Shown here: in pieces, positions 1 through 9,330 of the stretch
How positions within the stretch are numbered: the stretch's first letter is position 1
How the letters are laid out: each line of letters begins with the position of its first letter
Source of the DNA: CAIZGX01 sp046048875
GTDB taxonomy: Bacteria > Bacteroidota > Bacteroidia > Flavobacteriales_D > Sanyastnellaceae
Assembly (NCBI GenBank): GCA_046048875.1
Contig: JBJOFG010000014.1
Span: forward strand, 1-64,000
Length of the DNA: 64,000 bases
Direction of reading: 5' to 3'
Notes under the pieces: generated by a model
The model's database searches: none
Seen by the model: the letters and a program-made list of their open reading frames with translations, nothing else
Told to the model about the DNA's origin: nothing
Position numbers and translations under genes: made by a program

Positions 1-2332
1 CGGAGGTACTGCACCATACTCTGGCACAGGCACCTTCACGGTAAGTGCGGGAACACACACTTACACTGTGACTGACGCCAACGGATGTACCGCAACAACG
101 AGCATCACTGTAACCGAGCCAGTACTTCTTACTGCTTCGATAGCATCAACTCCGATTTTGTGTACTGGTGGAAGCTCTGTTATAACTGTCTCTGCTGCCG
201 GCGGCACGGCTCCTTTTGTTGGAACAGGTAGTTATTCTGTCTCGGCTGGTTCACATTCTTATACTGTGACAGATGCGAATGGATGTACCACTTCAACTTC
301 GACAACTATAACCGAACCTTCAGCTTTAGTCGCAAGTTCAAGTGCAACGAGCATTTCATGTTTCGGCGGAACTGCAACAGTTACTGTTGCAGCAACTGGC
401 GGAACAACTCCTTATTCTGGGACAGGTAACTTTACTGTAAGCGCAGGAACACATACCTACACCGTGACTGATGCAAATGGATGTACTTCGAATACTACAA
501 TCACTGTAACTCAGCCAGCCTTGGTTAACGCACCAACAGGTACTCCTTCACAAACTTTCTGTAGTACGCTGAATGCAACGCTTGCAAGTATTCAAGTAAC
601 AGGGACTGCTGTTCAATGGTACGCTTCGAATACGGGTGGATCTGTGTTAGCATTGTCAACTCCGCTTGTTACAGGAACAACTTATTACGCGACACAAACC
701 ATAGACGGATGTGAATCTCCAAGTTATTTGGAAGTGACAATTTCCGTTCCTGTAGCTTTAACTTATTATGCGGATGCCGATGCAGACGGATTTGGTAACG
801 CTTCTGTTTCTCAATTGGTGTGTACGCAACCAACGGGATATGTTTTGGATAATACCGATTGTAATGATGCCGTAGCTTCTACTTATCCGGGTGCTGCTGA
901 ATTATGCAATAACGTCGATGACAACTGTAGCGGATTTGTAGATGAAGGTTGTCCTTCTACAATCGCTGGTGAAGAACCATTCAACGCATTGTCTGCACCG
1001 AGCGCTATATACAGCTACTGCAACAGTTTCTACGGCACATTAGCAGGCGCTTTCCCGAGTACATTGGCGCAGAGCACTTGTGTTACAGGAGAGGATCGTT
1101 GGTACAATTTCCCAACACTTTCAACGGGAGTTACCATATTCATTGGTAGCAGCGTGAACGATATTGTGATTGAACTTCAAGATGCGAACGGCAACGTGAT
1201 TGATGTTGAAAATACTGTTGTTGGTATTGGAACGGAAGTTCTGACAAGAACAGGATTAATTGCTGGAGCTACTTATCGAGTGGGAATAAGAAACTACAAC
1301 AGCAACGCTCAACCTGGTGGACAGTTCTCCGGATGTATTCGTCACTTGCGTGCGGGAGGTTCAGACAGCGGAACAAGCGCCACATGGCCAAGTACCATAG
1401 GTATGTGTAACGTTTTCAAAGCGTCATACTGCGGAGGCACAGGTGTTCAGTATCGATACACTTGGACAGGCTTAACAGGAATTGCGACAGGACAAGTTTA
1501 TACAAGAACGCAAACGAGCGATTACTTAACACTTACGAGTGTAACGCCTATGCTTCCTGCGGGATGTATGTATAACGTATTGGTGACAACGATCTACACG
1601 ATACCGAATGGAGCAGGCACGAATGAGGTATTTGAGATGCCCGCTGCGAATCCTACTTCGATTACAATAGCAGCTAATCCATTGACTTCTCTTCGTACAA
1701 GCGATCAATGTTCAGCTGGGCCACGTTATAGAGGTTCTGTTGTTGCATCATTACCATGGGTATGTGGTGTAACGAATTGGCGTTGGAGATTTACAGAAGT
1801 AAATCCATTAACACTTCAAACGGTTGGTTTGCCTATTGAGCAGAATCGTGGTGCAGCATCCAATTACTTGAACCTATTGAGCGTGACGGCCCTACAATAC
1901 GGAAAGACATACGCAGTGCAAACCTCTCCGATTTATACATACACCGGCACGAACTATCAATGGGGACCGGTGACGTATATGTGTATTGTAGGAAGTGCGG
2001 GACTAATCATAGATGCTTCACAAGATGTTTCACAAGATGCTTCGCAAGATCGACAAGTCGAAGGTCTTTCGGAGAATCTTGAATTAAGTGTATACCCGAA
2101 TCCGACCCAGGGTGATGCATTGACCATGAGTCTATCGGGTATTACTTCGGACAATGTTCAAGTGAAGGTTTATGATGCATTGGGAAGAAAAATCGAGAGT
2201 AAGCGTTTTGTAATCGATGGGACCTTGCAAACGACTTTAAACTTCGCTAGTGAATTATCGAATGGACTATACATTTTGGAAGTTACAACAGAAGATGTAA
2301 GGAGAAGTGTTCGATTCATGGTCGAGCAGTAA
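1..2332 (+). CDS. T9SS-secreted surface protein with SprB-like repeats (5' partial)
   Basis: The reading frame is open from base 2, so the true start lies before the window; the first in-frame start-like codon (GTG at 68) sits inside a repeat. The visible part begins with at least two and a half SprB-type repeats of about 65-70 residues, each ending in a VTDANGCT-like motif. An Ig-like segment follows (about 520-755). A MopE-type putative metal-binding motif lies at about 757-954 (DADADGFG, DNTDCND, NVDDNC, DEGC). Two beta-rich modules follow, then a short ASQD-repeat linker (about 2011-2058). The last ~83 residues form a T9SS type A sorting domain (SVYPNPT, YDALGRK, GLYILEV). It is inferred to be an exported, surface-attached or released adhesin-like protein. 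From the MopE motif onward it closely matches the next gene. The exact ligand is unknown. Confidence 0.88.
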   Translation, partial: GGTAPYSGTGTFTVSAGTHTYTVTDANGCTATTSITVTEPVLLTASIASTPILCTGGSSVITVSAAGGTAPFVGTGSYSVSAGSHSYTVTDANGCTTSTSTTITEPSALVASSSATSISCFGGTATVTVAATGGTTPYSGTGNFTVSAGTHTYTVTDANGCTSNTTITVTQPALVNAPTGTPSQTFCSTLNATLASIQVTGTAVQWYASNTGGSVLALSTPLVTGTTYYATQTIDGCESPSYLEVTISVPVALTYYADADADGFGNASVSQLVCTQPTGYVLDNTDCNDAVASTYPGAAELCNNVDDNCSGFVDEGCPSTIAGEEPFNALSAPSAIYSYCNSFYGTLAGAFPSTLAQSTCVTGEDRWYNFPTLSTGVTIFIGSSVNDIVIELQDANGNVIDVENTVVGIGTEVLTRTGLIAGATYRVGIRNYNSNAQPGGQFSGCIRHLRAGGSDSGTSATWPSTIGMCNVFKASYCGGTGVQYRYTWTGLTGIATGQVYTRTQTSDYLTLTSVTPMLPAGCMYNVLVTTIYTIPNGAGTNEVFEMPAANPTSITIAANPLTSLRTSDQCSAGPRYRGSVVASLPWVCGVTNWRWRFTEVNPLTLQTVGLPIEQNRGAASNYLNLLSVTALQYGKTYAVQTSPIYTYTGTNYQWGPVTYMCIVGSAGLIIDASQDVSQDASQDRQVEGLSENLELSVYPNPTQGDALTMSLSGITSDNVQVKVYDALGRKIESKRFVIDGTLQTTLNFASELSNGLYILEVTTEDVRRSVRFMVEQ

Positions 2333-2359
2333 ATGATTAGGTTTATTGGAACAGGAAAG

Positions 2360-2382
2360 CCAACCTTCGGGTTGGTTTTTTT
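2360..2382 (+). terminator. Intrinsic terminator of first T9SS cargo gene
   Basis: The stem CCAACC (2360-2365) pairs with GGTTGG (2370-2375) around a TTCG loop and is followed by seven T. It lies 28 bases after the stop codon. Confidence 0.85.
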
Positions 2383-2444
2383 GTTTTTGGACGAAACAGG
2401 ACTCCCTTAACGTAGCAGTAGTGCTTTAAAAATGAAAGTTTTTC

Positions 2445-2474
2445 TTGAGTATGTCTATAAATAGACTACTTTCG
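2445..2474 (+). promoter_or_regulatory. Bacteroidota-type promoter for second T9SS cargo gene
   Basis: A TTG (-33 element) at 2445-2447 is separated by 19 nt from TACTTTCG at 2467-2474, a one-mismatch copy of the -7 consensus TAnnTTTG. The predicted transcript starts near 2479 and leaves a leader of about 60 nt before the first ATG. Confidence 0.6.
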
Positions 2475-2539
2475 CGCGCCGAAACGTATAGGTTGAATTG
2501 TTTAATTTGTTTAAACAGTTTGAAACCTTCAAGTTTCAA

Positions 2540-5305
2540 ATGCGTATGAAAGGAATTATGTCTAAATTTTATCTCCCAACTTTTTTAAGCAAAACATTGA
2601 TTTTGCAGGTGTTAACAATCAGTTTTATCAGTTTTCGTCCAGCGGAAGTATTTGCTCAGAGTATTTTTTCTAATTCAATTTCAGGCGGAGATCCAAGTGA
2701 AAGCAACCCTTATACCGCAGGTCAGGTATTAGTAGATGGTATATCTGTCTCGGGTATTGGTTATGGTGGTGGGTTAAATGATGTTGGTGGCAATAACAGG
2801 TATAACACACTTGGTTATAGCACGAGCTCAACTTTGAATGCAGCGAACAATGATTTTATTTATTGGACGATTACTCCAAACAGTTGTTCTGAATTGGACT
2901 TGTCAAGCTTAACTATTGCCTATTCACAAAACGGTTTAGGTCCAGAGAGTATAGCGTTAAGAAGCAATATCGACGGATTTTCAACCAATATTTGGTCAAC
3001 ATCAGGAGTTTCTGTCACAGAACAAACCGTGACCATTTCACTGGCCGCTGTTTATTTTCAAAACATTACTTCCCCAATCACTTTCCGTTTGTACGGATGG
3101 CACGCGCAACATCCAGTGGGCAGTTTTGCAATTAATTCATTTTCATTTAATGGAAATGTTGTAACGTCAAGTCCTGCTGTGGTAGGAGTTATTTCAGGAC
3201 AAAACACCATTTGTTCAGGAACCAGTGCCTCCTTGGTACTATCTAATTCTACTGGTTATATTCAATGGCAAATGTCATCGGATAATGCGGTATTCACTGA
3301 CATAGCTGGCGCTACATCTTCGAGCTACAATTCCCCCAATCTTTCTTCAACTACCTATTTCAGAGCTGCTGTTCAATCAGGTGCGTGTGATGAAATTTAC
3401 TCAGAGAGTTTTGTCGTTTCAGTAATACCATTTACTGTAAATACTCCATTAGAACCAACTGTTTCATGTGATTCATACATCTGGCCTACGAATGGACTGA
3501 CCTATACAAATAGTGGAACCTACACTTCAGTAACTGGATGTCATACGGAGACTTTGGTATTGACAATTACTCCAAGCACAAACAACACAACCACTGCAAG
3601 TGCATGTGATTCTTATACTTGGTCAGTCAACGGAACTACCTACACAACAAGCGGAACGTATACTTCAGTAACGGGATGTCACACCGAGACTTTGGTATTG
3701 ACTGTGAACACAAGTAGTGTGTACTCTGTAGATGCAGACGGAGATGGTTTTGGATCAACTACAACAGCTAATTTCTGTTCAATGCCGGCCACCGGATATT
3801 CACTGAACAATAACGACTGTGATGATGCAGTTTCAACAACCTACCCAGGTGCAGTTGAATTGTGTAACAATGTAGACGACAATTGCAATGGTTTCATAGA
3901 TGAAGGATGTCCTTCAACAATTCCAGGAGAGGAGCCGTTTAACGCCCATTCAGCTCCTACTACGATGTACTCATATTGCAATAGTTTTTATGGTACTCTA
4001 GAAAACAAATTTCCGTCTCAACACGCTCATTCTATCTGCGAAACAGGCGAAGATGTTTGGTATTCTTTCACTGCGCAAACTTCCGGTGTAACAATTTTTA
4101 TAGGATCATATGTGAATGACATTGTTATTGAACTTCAAGATGCAAATGGAATCACAATTGATGTCGAGAACATTGTTGTAGGTCCAGGTACAGAAGTTTT
4201 AACAACGACTGCGCTCATTGAAGGGAATGAATATCGCTTTGCAGTGCGAAACAAAAATAGCGAGTTGTATCCCGGAGGACAATTCTCGGCTTGTGTGCGT
4301 CACTTGAGAAGAGGTGGATCAGACAGTGGAACGAGCGCTACATGGCCAAGTACACTCAGCACATGCTCTTTGTTCAAAGCGGCTTACTGCGGTGGAACAG
4401 GTGTTCAGTATCGTTATGTTTGGACAGGTATTTCAGGTTCTGCGAATGGACAAGTGTTCACAAGAACTCAGGTTAGTGATTATTTAAATGTTACGGCAGT
4501 AGCACCTTCGCTACATGCGGGTTGCTCTTACAACGTTTTGGTAACTGCAATTTATTCGATTCCAAATGGCGCCGGTGTGAATGAAGTAGTAGAAATGTCT
4601 GCCCTTGCACCAACAACAATTACCATTTCTCCTGTTGCGAATATTGCTCTAAGAAGCTCGGATCAAATTACCAACGGCCCCCGCTATCGCGGAAGTATTG
4701 TCGCTGCTTTACCATGGGTTTGTGGTGTAACGAATTGGAGATGGAGATTTACCGAAGTGAATCCATTGACCCTTCAAGCAGTTGGATTACCCATTGAACA
4801 AAATCGTGGCGCTGCTTCTAATTATTTAAATCTAGGCTCTGTTATAGCCTTACAATACGGGAAGACCTATGCTGTGCAAAGTGCTCCGATATTTACTTAC
4901 ACGGGAACAAATTATCAATGGGGACCTGTAAAGTACATGTCAATAATTGGCAGTGCAGGAATGACTATAGATGCTTCGCAAGATGCAGTTGCTTCACAAG
5001 ATTCGGAGAAAGATGTTTTACAAGGTCATTCGGAAGTTGCTGCGCAAGAGATGGAGTTGAGCGTTTATCCGAATCCAACACACGGCGATGCATTGTTTGT
5101 GAGTTTATCAGGTATCGATTCAGACAATGTACAAGTGAAGGTTTACGATGCATTGGGAAGAAAAATCGAAAGTAAGCGTTTCGTTGTAGAAGGAACCTTA
5201 CAAACGTCTTTGAACTTCACGAGTGAATTATCAAATGGATTATATATATTGGAAGTAAATACAGAAGATGTAACGAGAAGTGTTCGATTCATGGTGGAAC
5301 AGTAA
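2540..5305 (+). CDS. T9SS-secreted multidomain surface protein
   Basis: The frame could open at TTG 2498, but ATG codons at 2540, 2546 and 2558 all give a better signal peptide ending in AEVFAQ. I chose 2540; 2558 is an equally good alternative. After the signal peptide come a jelly-roll-like region (to about 3170), an Ig-like segment, and two near-identical tandem repeats of about 50 residues (3460-3715) with CDSYxW and SVTGCHTETLVLT motifs. A MopE metal-binding motif follows (3721-3911), then the same two beta modules and T9SS type A tail as the previous gene. The C-terminal half is strongly similar to that neighbour while the N-terminal half is unrelated, so the pair looks like a tandem duplication followed by exchange of the N-terminal modules. 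It has its own promoter and terminator. Confidence 0.88.
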   Translation: MRMKGIMSKFYLPTFLSKTLILQVLTISFISFRPAEVFAQSIFSNSISGGDPSESNPYTAGQVLVDGISVSGIGYGGGLNDVGGNNRYNTLGYSTSSTLNAANNDFIYWTITPNSCSELDLSSLTIAYSQNGLGPESIALRSNIDGFSTNIWSTSGVSVTEQTVTISLAAVYFQNITSPITFRLYGWHAQHPVGSFAINSFSFNGNVVTSSPAVVGVISGQNTICSGTSASLVLSNSTGYIQWQMSSDNAVFTDIAGATSSSYNSPNLSSTTYFRAAVQSGACDEIYSESFVVSVIPFTVNTPLEPTVSCDSYIWPTNGLTYTNSGTYTSVTGCHTETLVLTITPSTNNTTTASACDSYTWSVNGTTYTTSGTYTSVTGCHTETLVLTVNTSSVYSVDADGDGFGSTTTANFCSMPATGYSLNNNDCDDAVSTTYPGAVELCNNVDDNCNGFIDEGCPSTIPGEEPFNAHSAPTTMYSYCNSFYGTLENKFPSQHAHSICETGEDVWYSFTAQTSGVTIFIGSYVNDIVIELQDANGITIDVENIVVGPGTEVLTTTALIEGNEYRFAVRNKNSELYPGGQFSACVRHLRRGGSDSGTSATWPSTLSTCSLFKAAYCGGTGVQYRYVWTGISGSANGQVFTRTQVSDYLNVTAVAPSLHAGCSYNVLVTAIYSIPNGAGVNEVVEMSALAPTTITISPVANIALRSSDQITNGPRYRGSIVAALPWVCGVTNWRWRFTEVNPLTLQAVGLPIEQNRGAASNYLNLGSVIALQYGKTYAVQSAPIFTYTGTNYQWGPVKYMSIIGSAGMTIDASQDAVASQDSEKDVLQGHSEVAAQEMELSVYPNPTHGDALFVSLSGIDSDNVQVKVYDALGRKIESKRFVVEGTLQTSLNFTSELSNGLYILEVNTEDVTRSVRFMVEQ

Positions 5306-5330
5306 TAGATTAGCTTTTGTCCTCAAGAAA

Positions 5331-5355
5331 AGCCAGCCCTCGGGTTGGCTTTTTT
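5331..5355 (+). terminator. Intrinsic terminator of second T9SS cargo gene
   Basis: AGCCAGCC (5331-5338) pairs with GGTTGGCT (5343-5350), with one G-T wobble, around a CTCG loop, followed by a run of T. It is nearly the same hairpin as the one after the upstream paralogue, so the terminator was probably duplicated with the gene. Confidence 0.83.
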
Positions 5356-5442
5356 GATTTTTATCAGTTGAAGCATAAACTAGATGAGCAAATGACATTT
5401 CAATGACATTCGCCCCCTGCGCTTATACGAAATTCGCGCTCT

Positions 5443-6675
5443 GTGAACGAACTACGCGCCATATCTATCAACCACCACCATTTCCCTCTGGAAACCATTG
5501 GTTCCTTTGCTATTCCTCATGAAGAATTGCAAGTTCGATTAGATGCAGCAAAGAAAGAATTTCAGATGAGTGAACTTATGTACCTCGGTACATGTAATCG
5601 TGTGGAAGTGGTGTTCAATGTTCCTCACTTTGTATGTTCCGGATTCACACAACAATTGCTTTCAAATCTGTTTCCTGAACACGATAAAAATTTCATTAAG
5701 GGTGTAGCACAAAAGGCTCAGCGATTTAATGGCGATGAAACAGCTGATCACGTTTTTCGTGTAGCAGCAAGTCTTGATTCTTTGATTATTGGCGAACGTG
5801 AAATCATTACGCAACTGCGTAACGCCTACGAGGAATGCGAGAAGCTTAAACTTACAGGAGATTCATTACGCATGTTGAATCAACATGCCATTCGGATCGC
5901 AAAAGAAGTATATACGCACACAAATCTTTCTAAAAAGCCAGTGTCTATCGTTTCTATTGCGTGGAAATTATTTCAAGAAAAACACCCCGATGTTAATGCC
6001 AAAATTGTTTTGGTAGGAGCGGGACAGATTATAACAAATTTTGCGAAGTTCCTTTCGGAAAACGGATACACCCAAGTGAGTGTTTACAACCGAACAATTG
6101 AAAACGCGGTGAACATTGCGAAGTCGTTCAACACTAAAGCGAAGTCAATTTCTGAATTGAAAAACGATGTGTCAGATTTTGATGCGCTTGTGGTTTGCAC
6201 AGGGTCTACAGAAGTTGTTATAACCAAGGATTTGTTCAACAAGTTGTGCATTTCAAATAAGGAAAGAACAGTCATTGACTTAGCGCTTCCCGCGAATGTT
6301 GATGCTGAAATTTCGAAGTTGGAAGATGTGAATTTCATAGATATGCTCGCCGTTCAAAGAGAAGTTCAAAAGAATATTTCATACAGAGAAGAAGCGCTGA
6401 ATGATTGCGTTGCAATTATTGAAAAGGGAAAGACTGAATTTAGAAAGCTTTATCAGGAACGTTCCATAGAACGCGCTATGAGCGAAATTCCGAATACCAT
6501 TAAAGAAATTCGAAACACAGCGGTTGAAAGTGTCTTCTCGAAAGAATTGGCGCAGTTGTCGGAACAAGATCGCGAGTTAGTAGATAAGATTATTAGTTAC
6601 ATGGAAAAGAAATATATATCAGTTCCAATGAAGCTAGCGAAATCTGTACTTTTGGACGAAGTACAAAAAAATTAA
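5443..6675 (+). CDS. hemA: Glutamyl-tRNA reductase
   Basis: This enzyme reduces glutamyl-tRNA to glutamate-1-semialdehyde with NADPH, the first step of C5-pathway tetrapyrrole synthesis. At 410 residues it is full length. The catalytic cysteine is C51 in the motif YLGTCNRVE. A conserved segment IIGEREI lies near residue 115. The NADPH-binding Rossmann motif VGAGQI lies near 190, and a helical dimerisation domain forms the C-terminus. The start is GTG at 5443, because the first ATG lies inside the conserved catalytic domain. It heads a tight hemA-hemC-hemD operon. Two 9-bp direct repeats (AATGACATT) lie 33-52 bases upstream. Confidence 0.95.
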   Translation: MNELRAISINHHHFPLETIGSFAIPHEELQVRLDAAKKEFQMSELMYLGTCNRVEVVFNVPHFVCSGFTQQLLSNLFPEHDKNFIKGVAQKAQRFNGDETADHVFRVAASLDSLIIGEREIITQLRNAYEECEKLKLTGDSLRMLNQHAIRIAKEVYTHTNLSKKPVSIVSIAWKLFQEKHPDVNAKIVLVGAGQIITNFAKFLSENGYTQVSVYNRTIENAVNIAKSFNTKAKSISELKNDVSDFDALVVCTGSTEVVITKDLFNKLCISNKERTVIDLALPANVDAEISKLEDVNFIDMLAVQREVQKNISYREEALNDCVAIIEKGKTEFRKLYQERSIERAMSEIPNTIKEIRNTAVESVFSKELAQLSEQDRELVDKIISYMEKKYISVPMKLAKSVLLDEVQKN

Positions 6676-6679
6676 TGTC

Positions 6680-7576
6680 TTGAATAGAACGATAGTCATT
6701 GGAACGCGCGGAAGCGATCTTGCGCTTTGGCAAGCCAATTACACCAAAGACGCTTTGGAGAATTTAGGTTTCAAAGTTGAATTGGAAATTATTAAAACGC
6801 GTGGAGATCAAATTCAACATTTGAGTTTCGATAAAATGGAAGGTAAAGGCTTTTTCACAAAGGAAATTGAAGATGCTTTGCTTTCGAAACGAGTTGATTT
6901 AGCAGTACACTCACACAAAGACTTAGAAACAACTCCTCCTGAGGGACTTATTATCGCAGGGGTTCCAGGCCGAGCGAATGTAGAAGATATTTTACTCATA
7001 AATAAGGAAGCTGTCAACACCGAACGAACATTCGGTTTGAAGGAGAATGCTGTAGTTGGAACTTCTTCAGTAAGAAGAAAAGTTCAACTCGCTTTTCACT
7101 GTCCGAATACCGAAGTGAAAGATTTGCGCGGAAATGTTCCGACGCGAATTCAGAAATTGAGAGAGAAACAATACGATGCCATTCTACTTGCTCGCGCAGG
7201 AGTTGAACGATTAGCGATTGATCTTTCTGAGTTTCATGTTGAAATTTTACCAGCGCAACAATTTGTTCCTGCGCCAGCGCAAGGTGCATTAGCCCTACAA
7301 TGTCGCAAAGACGATCAGGAAATTCTTTCCATATTGAATCACTTGAATCACGAAGCGACAGTGGAATGTGTTTACATTGAACGAGAGATTCTTCGTCGAA
7401 TGAATGGAGGATGTCAATTGCCATTGGGTGCCCATGCCGTAAAAGAAGGCAACACCTACGTATGTCATCTGGCATTTTCAAAAACAGTGAATGATCAAGT
7501 GTCTTATTTCAGTATGCGTAATGAAGAGCCGCAACAGATAATAGATCATTTGTTAGGATTAATACAATCTGCATGA
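6680..7576 (+). CDS. hemC: Porphobilinogen deaminase (hydroxymethylbilane synthase)
   Basis: It polymerises four porphobilinogens into hydroxymethylbilane. At 298 residues it has the usual length. The N-terminal IGTRGSDLALWQA motif, the VGTSSVRR motif and the substrate-binding DLRGNVPTR motif are present. C245 in GGCQLPLGA would carry the dipyrromethane cofactor. The start is a TTG four bases after the hemA stop; the nearby ATG at 6675 runs into a stop after two codons, so the TTG is the only sensible start. The last four bases (ATGA) overlap hemD, which suggests translational coupling. Confidence 0.95.
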   Translation: MNRTIVIGTRGSDLALWQANYTKDALENLGFKVELEIIKTRGDQIQHLSFDKMEGKGFFTKEIEDALLSKRVDLAVHSHKDLETTPPEGLIIAGVPGRANVEDILLINKEAVNTERTFGLKENAVVGTSSVRRKVQLAFHCPNTEVKDLRGNVPTRIQKLREKQYDAILLARAGVERLAIDLSEFHVEILPAQQFVPAPAQGALALQCRKDDQEILSILNHLNHEATVECVYIEREILRRMNGGCQLPLGAHAVKEGNTYVCHLAFSKTVNDQVSYFSMRNEEPQQIIDHLLGLIQSA

Positions 7577-8217
7577 TTGATGTTTTTATAAGTCGAAGTG
7601 AATCGGATGCGCAAGACATTGTGACGTCTTTGAAGAACTCGAATTATACTGCACATTGCCAATCTTTAATTAAAGTTGAATTTCTTCCTTTCAGCATAAA
7701 AAAAGATTTCGATTGGGTGTTTTTTTCTTCCTCGAATGGAGCTCATTCTTTTTTTGAACAAACCACAAATGTTTTTGCGAAATACGCAGCCATTGGCCCA
7801 GCCACGGCTTCAGCCGTGCCTTTCGAATGTGACTTTGTGGGTGAAGGAACAAACACCGAAGAAATTGCGCGAATGTTTTTCCATCTAGTAGGAAAGGAGC
7901 GAGTGCTCTTTCCTTCTGCATTAGACAGCTTGAATTCAACAGCGAATCTTTTCGATTCGGAACAGATAGAGATTATTTCCACCTACAAAAAAGAACGCGT
8001 GGCGCTTGAACTGCCTCAAGCACAATTGTATTTGTTCTCCTCTCCTTCAAATGTCTATGCAGCGCAAGAGAAGAATGATTTAGTTGGAATGAAATGCGTC
8101 GCCTATGGGACCGCTACAGCTAATGCATTGAATGCCGCAGGTGTGCGAAACATTCATAAAGTTTCTTCTTGGAATCAGGAAGAGATAGCCAACGACTTGA
8201 AGTCGTTGTTGTCTTAA
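7573..8217 (+). CDS. hemD: Uroporphyrinogen-III synthase
   Basis: This protein would cyclise hydroxymethylbilane to uroporphyrinogen III. The family has low sequence conservation and the call rests mainly on operon position after hemA and hemC, length (214 residues), and typical segments such as FFSSSNGAHSF and AYGTATANAL near the end. It starts at an ATG overlapping the hemC stop. Its stop overlaps the stop of the convergent uppP gene through a shared TTAA. Confidence 0.87.
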   Translation: MIDVFISRSESDAQDIVTSLKNSNYTAHCQSLIKVEFLPFSIKKDFDWVFFSSSNGAHSFFEQTTNVFAKYAAIGPATASAVPFECDFVGEGTNTEEIARMFFHLVGKERVLFPSALDSLNSTANLFDSEQIEIISTYKKERVALELPQAQLYLFSSPSNVYAAQEKNDLVGMKCVAYGTATANALNAAGVRNIHKVSSWNQEEIANDLKSLLS

Positions 8218-8999
8218 AGTGAGAGCGAAACGCCACCGAAGTATAGCGCGATAATTGCAGCACCTAGAACAATTCGGTAATAACCGAATGGTTTCAATCC
8301 GTATTTAGTCAATAGCGCCACAAAGGTTTTAATCGCAATAAGTCCAACGATAAACGCAACGGCATTTCCGATTGCAAGTAGTTTAATATTTTCTGAATTG
8401 AAGAAATTAGGCACTTCTTCGTAGGCGTCTTTCAACTTGAAAACAGTGGCGCCGAGCATGGTTGGAACGGCTAAGAAAAATGAAAATTCAGCAGCTGCCT
8501 TTTTGTTTAAGCCTTGTGTTAATCCGCCAATTACGGTGGCTGCAGAGCGCGATACTCCGGGGATCATAGCAATGCATTGAAACAATCCAATCACGAAAGC
8601 GCTCTTGTAACTTGGTTCGCGCAAGGATCGTTCGCGAATCAGTTTTTCAATAAACAAAAAAATAATTCCACCAATTAATAATGCAATTCCAACATTGAGA
8701 ACATTCTCTAATAGCGCATCAATTTTATCTGAAAAGAGAAATCCGAAAACGGCTGCTGGAGTAAAGGCTACTAACAATTTGAAATAGAATTCGAACGATT
8801 GGAAGAATCGCTTCCAGTATAAAACAACCACACTCAGAATGGCTCCAAGCTGAATGCAAACGATAAAAGCTTTGGTGAAGTCGGAAGATGGGACATTCAT
8901 GATTTTCTGAGCGATCATCATGTGTCCGGTACTCGAAATAGGAAGGAATTCGGTTAACCCTTCAACAATTGCAAGTATTATAGTTTGAAGAATACTCAA
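8214..8999 (-). CDS. uppP: Undecaprenyl-diphosphatase (BacA/UppP family)
   Basis: It is an integral membrane phosphatase that recycles undecaprenyl pyrophosphate, the lipid carrier of peptidoglycan and other surface polymers. It has 261 residues and about eight membrane segments. The two signature loops are clear: EGLTEFLPISSTGH at residues 13-26 and PGVSRSAATV near 150. The start is TTG at 8999, overlapping the TGA of the upstream DUF3098 gene, so the pair is likely translationally coupled. Confidence 0.95.
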   Translation of the reverse strand: MSILQTIILAIVEGLTEFLPISSTGHMMIAQKIMNVPSSDFTKAFIVCIQLGAILSVVVLYWKRFFQSFEFYFKLLVAFTPAAVFGFLFSDKIDALLENVLNVGIALLIGGIIFLFIEKLIRERSLREPSYKSAFVIGLFQCIAMIPGVSRSAATVIGGLTQGLNKKAAAEFSFFLAVPTMLGATVFKLKDAYEEVPNFFNSENIKLLAIGNAVAFIVGLIAIKTFVALLTKYGLKPFGYYRIVLGAAIIALYFGGVSLSL

Positions 9000-9253
9000 T
9001 GCTTCTCGATCTCTGAAGATTGGTTTTTCTTGCCGCGGTACATGATTCCTACGCCAATGGTAATGTATCCGAGAAGCACAACGATGGGTGCTACAGTGAT
9101 GCGACGAGCGCTAAAAAGTTCTTCCGCATTGAACGTGTTCGGGTCGGCAGAACCACCACCACTCATGAGAATATATCCTAAAAGCACAACAACCAATCCG
9201 CCAAGAATGATGTAGGCATTGATTTTCGTAAATGGAAACGATAATTTGTTCAT
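8996..9253 (-). CDS. DUF3098 family two-helix membrane protein
   Basis: This is a small protein of 85 residues with two membrane segments flanking a conserved middle stretch (MSGGGSADP, FSARRITVAPI). I recognise this as the DUF3098 family, found in Bacteroidota and usually next to uppP; its function is unknown. The ATG at 9253 (MNKLSFPF) matches the usual family start; an earlier in-frame ATG at 9283 would add ten residues. Its stop overlaps the uppP start. Confidence 0.85.
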   Translation of the reverse strand: MNKLSFPFTKINAYIILGGLVVVLLGYILMSGGGSADPNTFNAEELFSARRITVAPIVVLLGYITIGVGIMYRGKKNQSSEIEKH

Positions 9254-9317
9254 AGCAAAATTTGTGAAACGAAAGTAATTCATTCAGTGGGCTTATCAAA
9301 ACAATTTCAGTATTGAG

Positions 9318-9325
9318 TAACTTTG
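9318..9325 (+). promoter_or_regulatory. -7 promoter element (TAACTTTG), 5 nt from start codon
   Basis: The sequence matches the consensus TAnnTTTG exactly and ends five bases before the ATG at 9331, which predicts a leaderless transcript. No clear -33 TTG is visible at the usual distance. Confidence 0.45.
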
Positions 9326-9330
9326 AGCAC

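Noticed and set aside
68..530. Regular repeats that could be taken for a CRISPR or other non-coding array
   Set aside because: The repeats are about 195-200 bases long, keep the reading frame and encode SprB-type modules.
2498..2539. TTG start at 2498 for the second T9SS cargo gene
   Set aside because: It would place 14 to 20 extra residues before the signal peptide; the ATG codons at 2540-2558 fit better.
7014..7481. Minus-strand frame of 155 codons inside hemC
   Set aside because: Antisense to hemC; no start context or homology visible.
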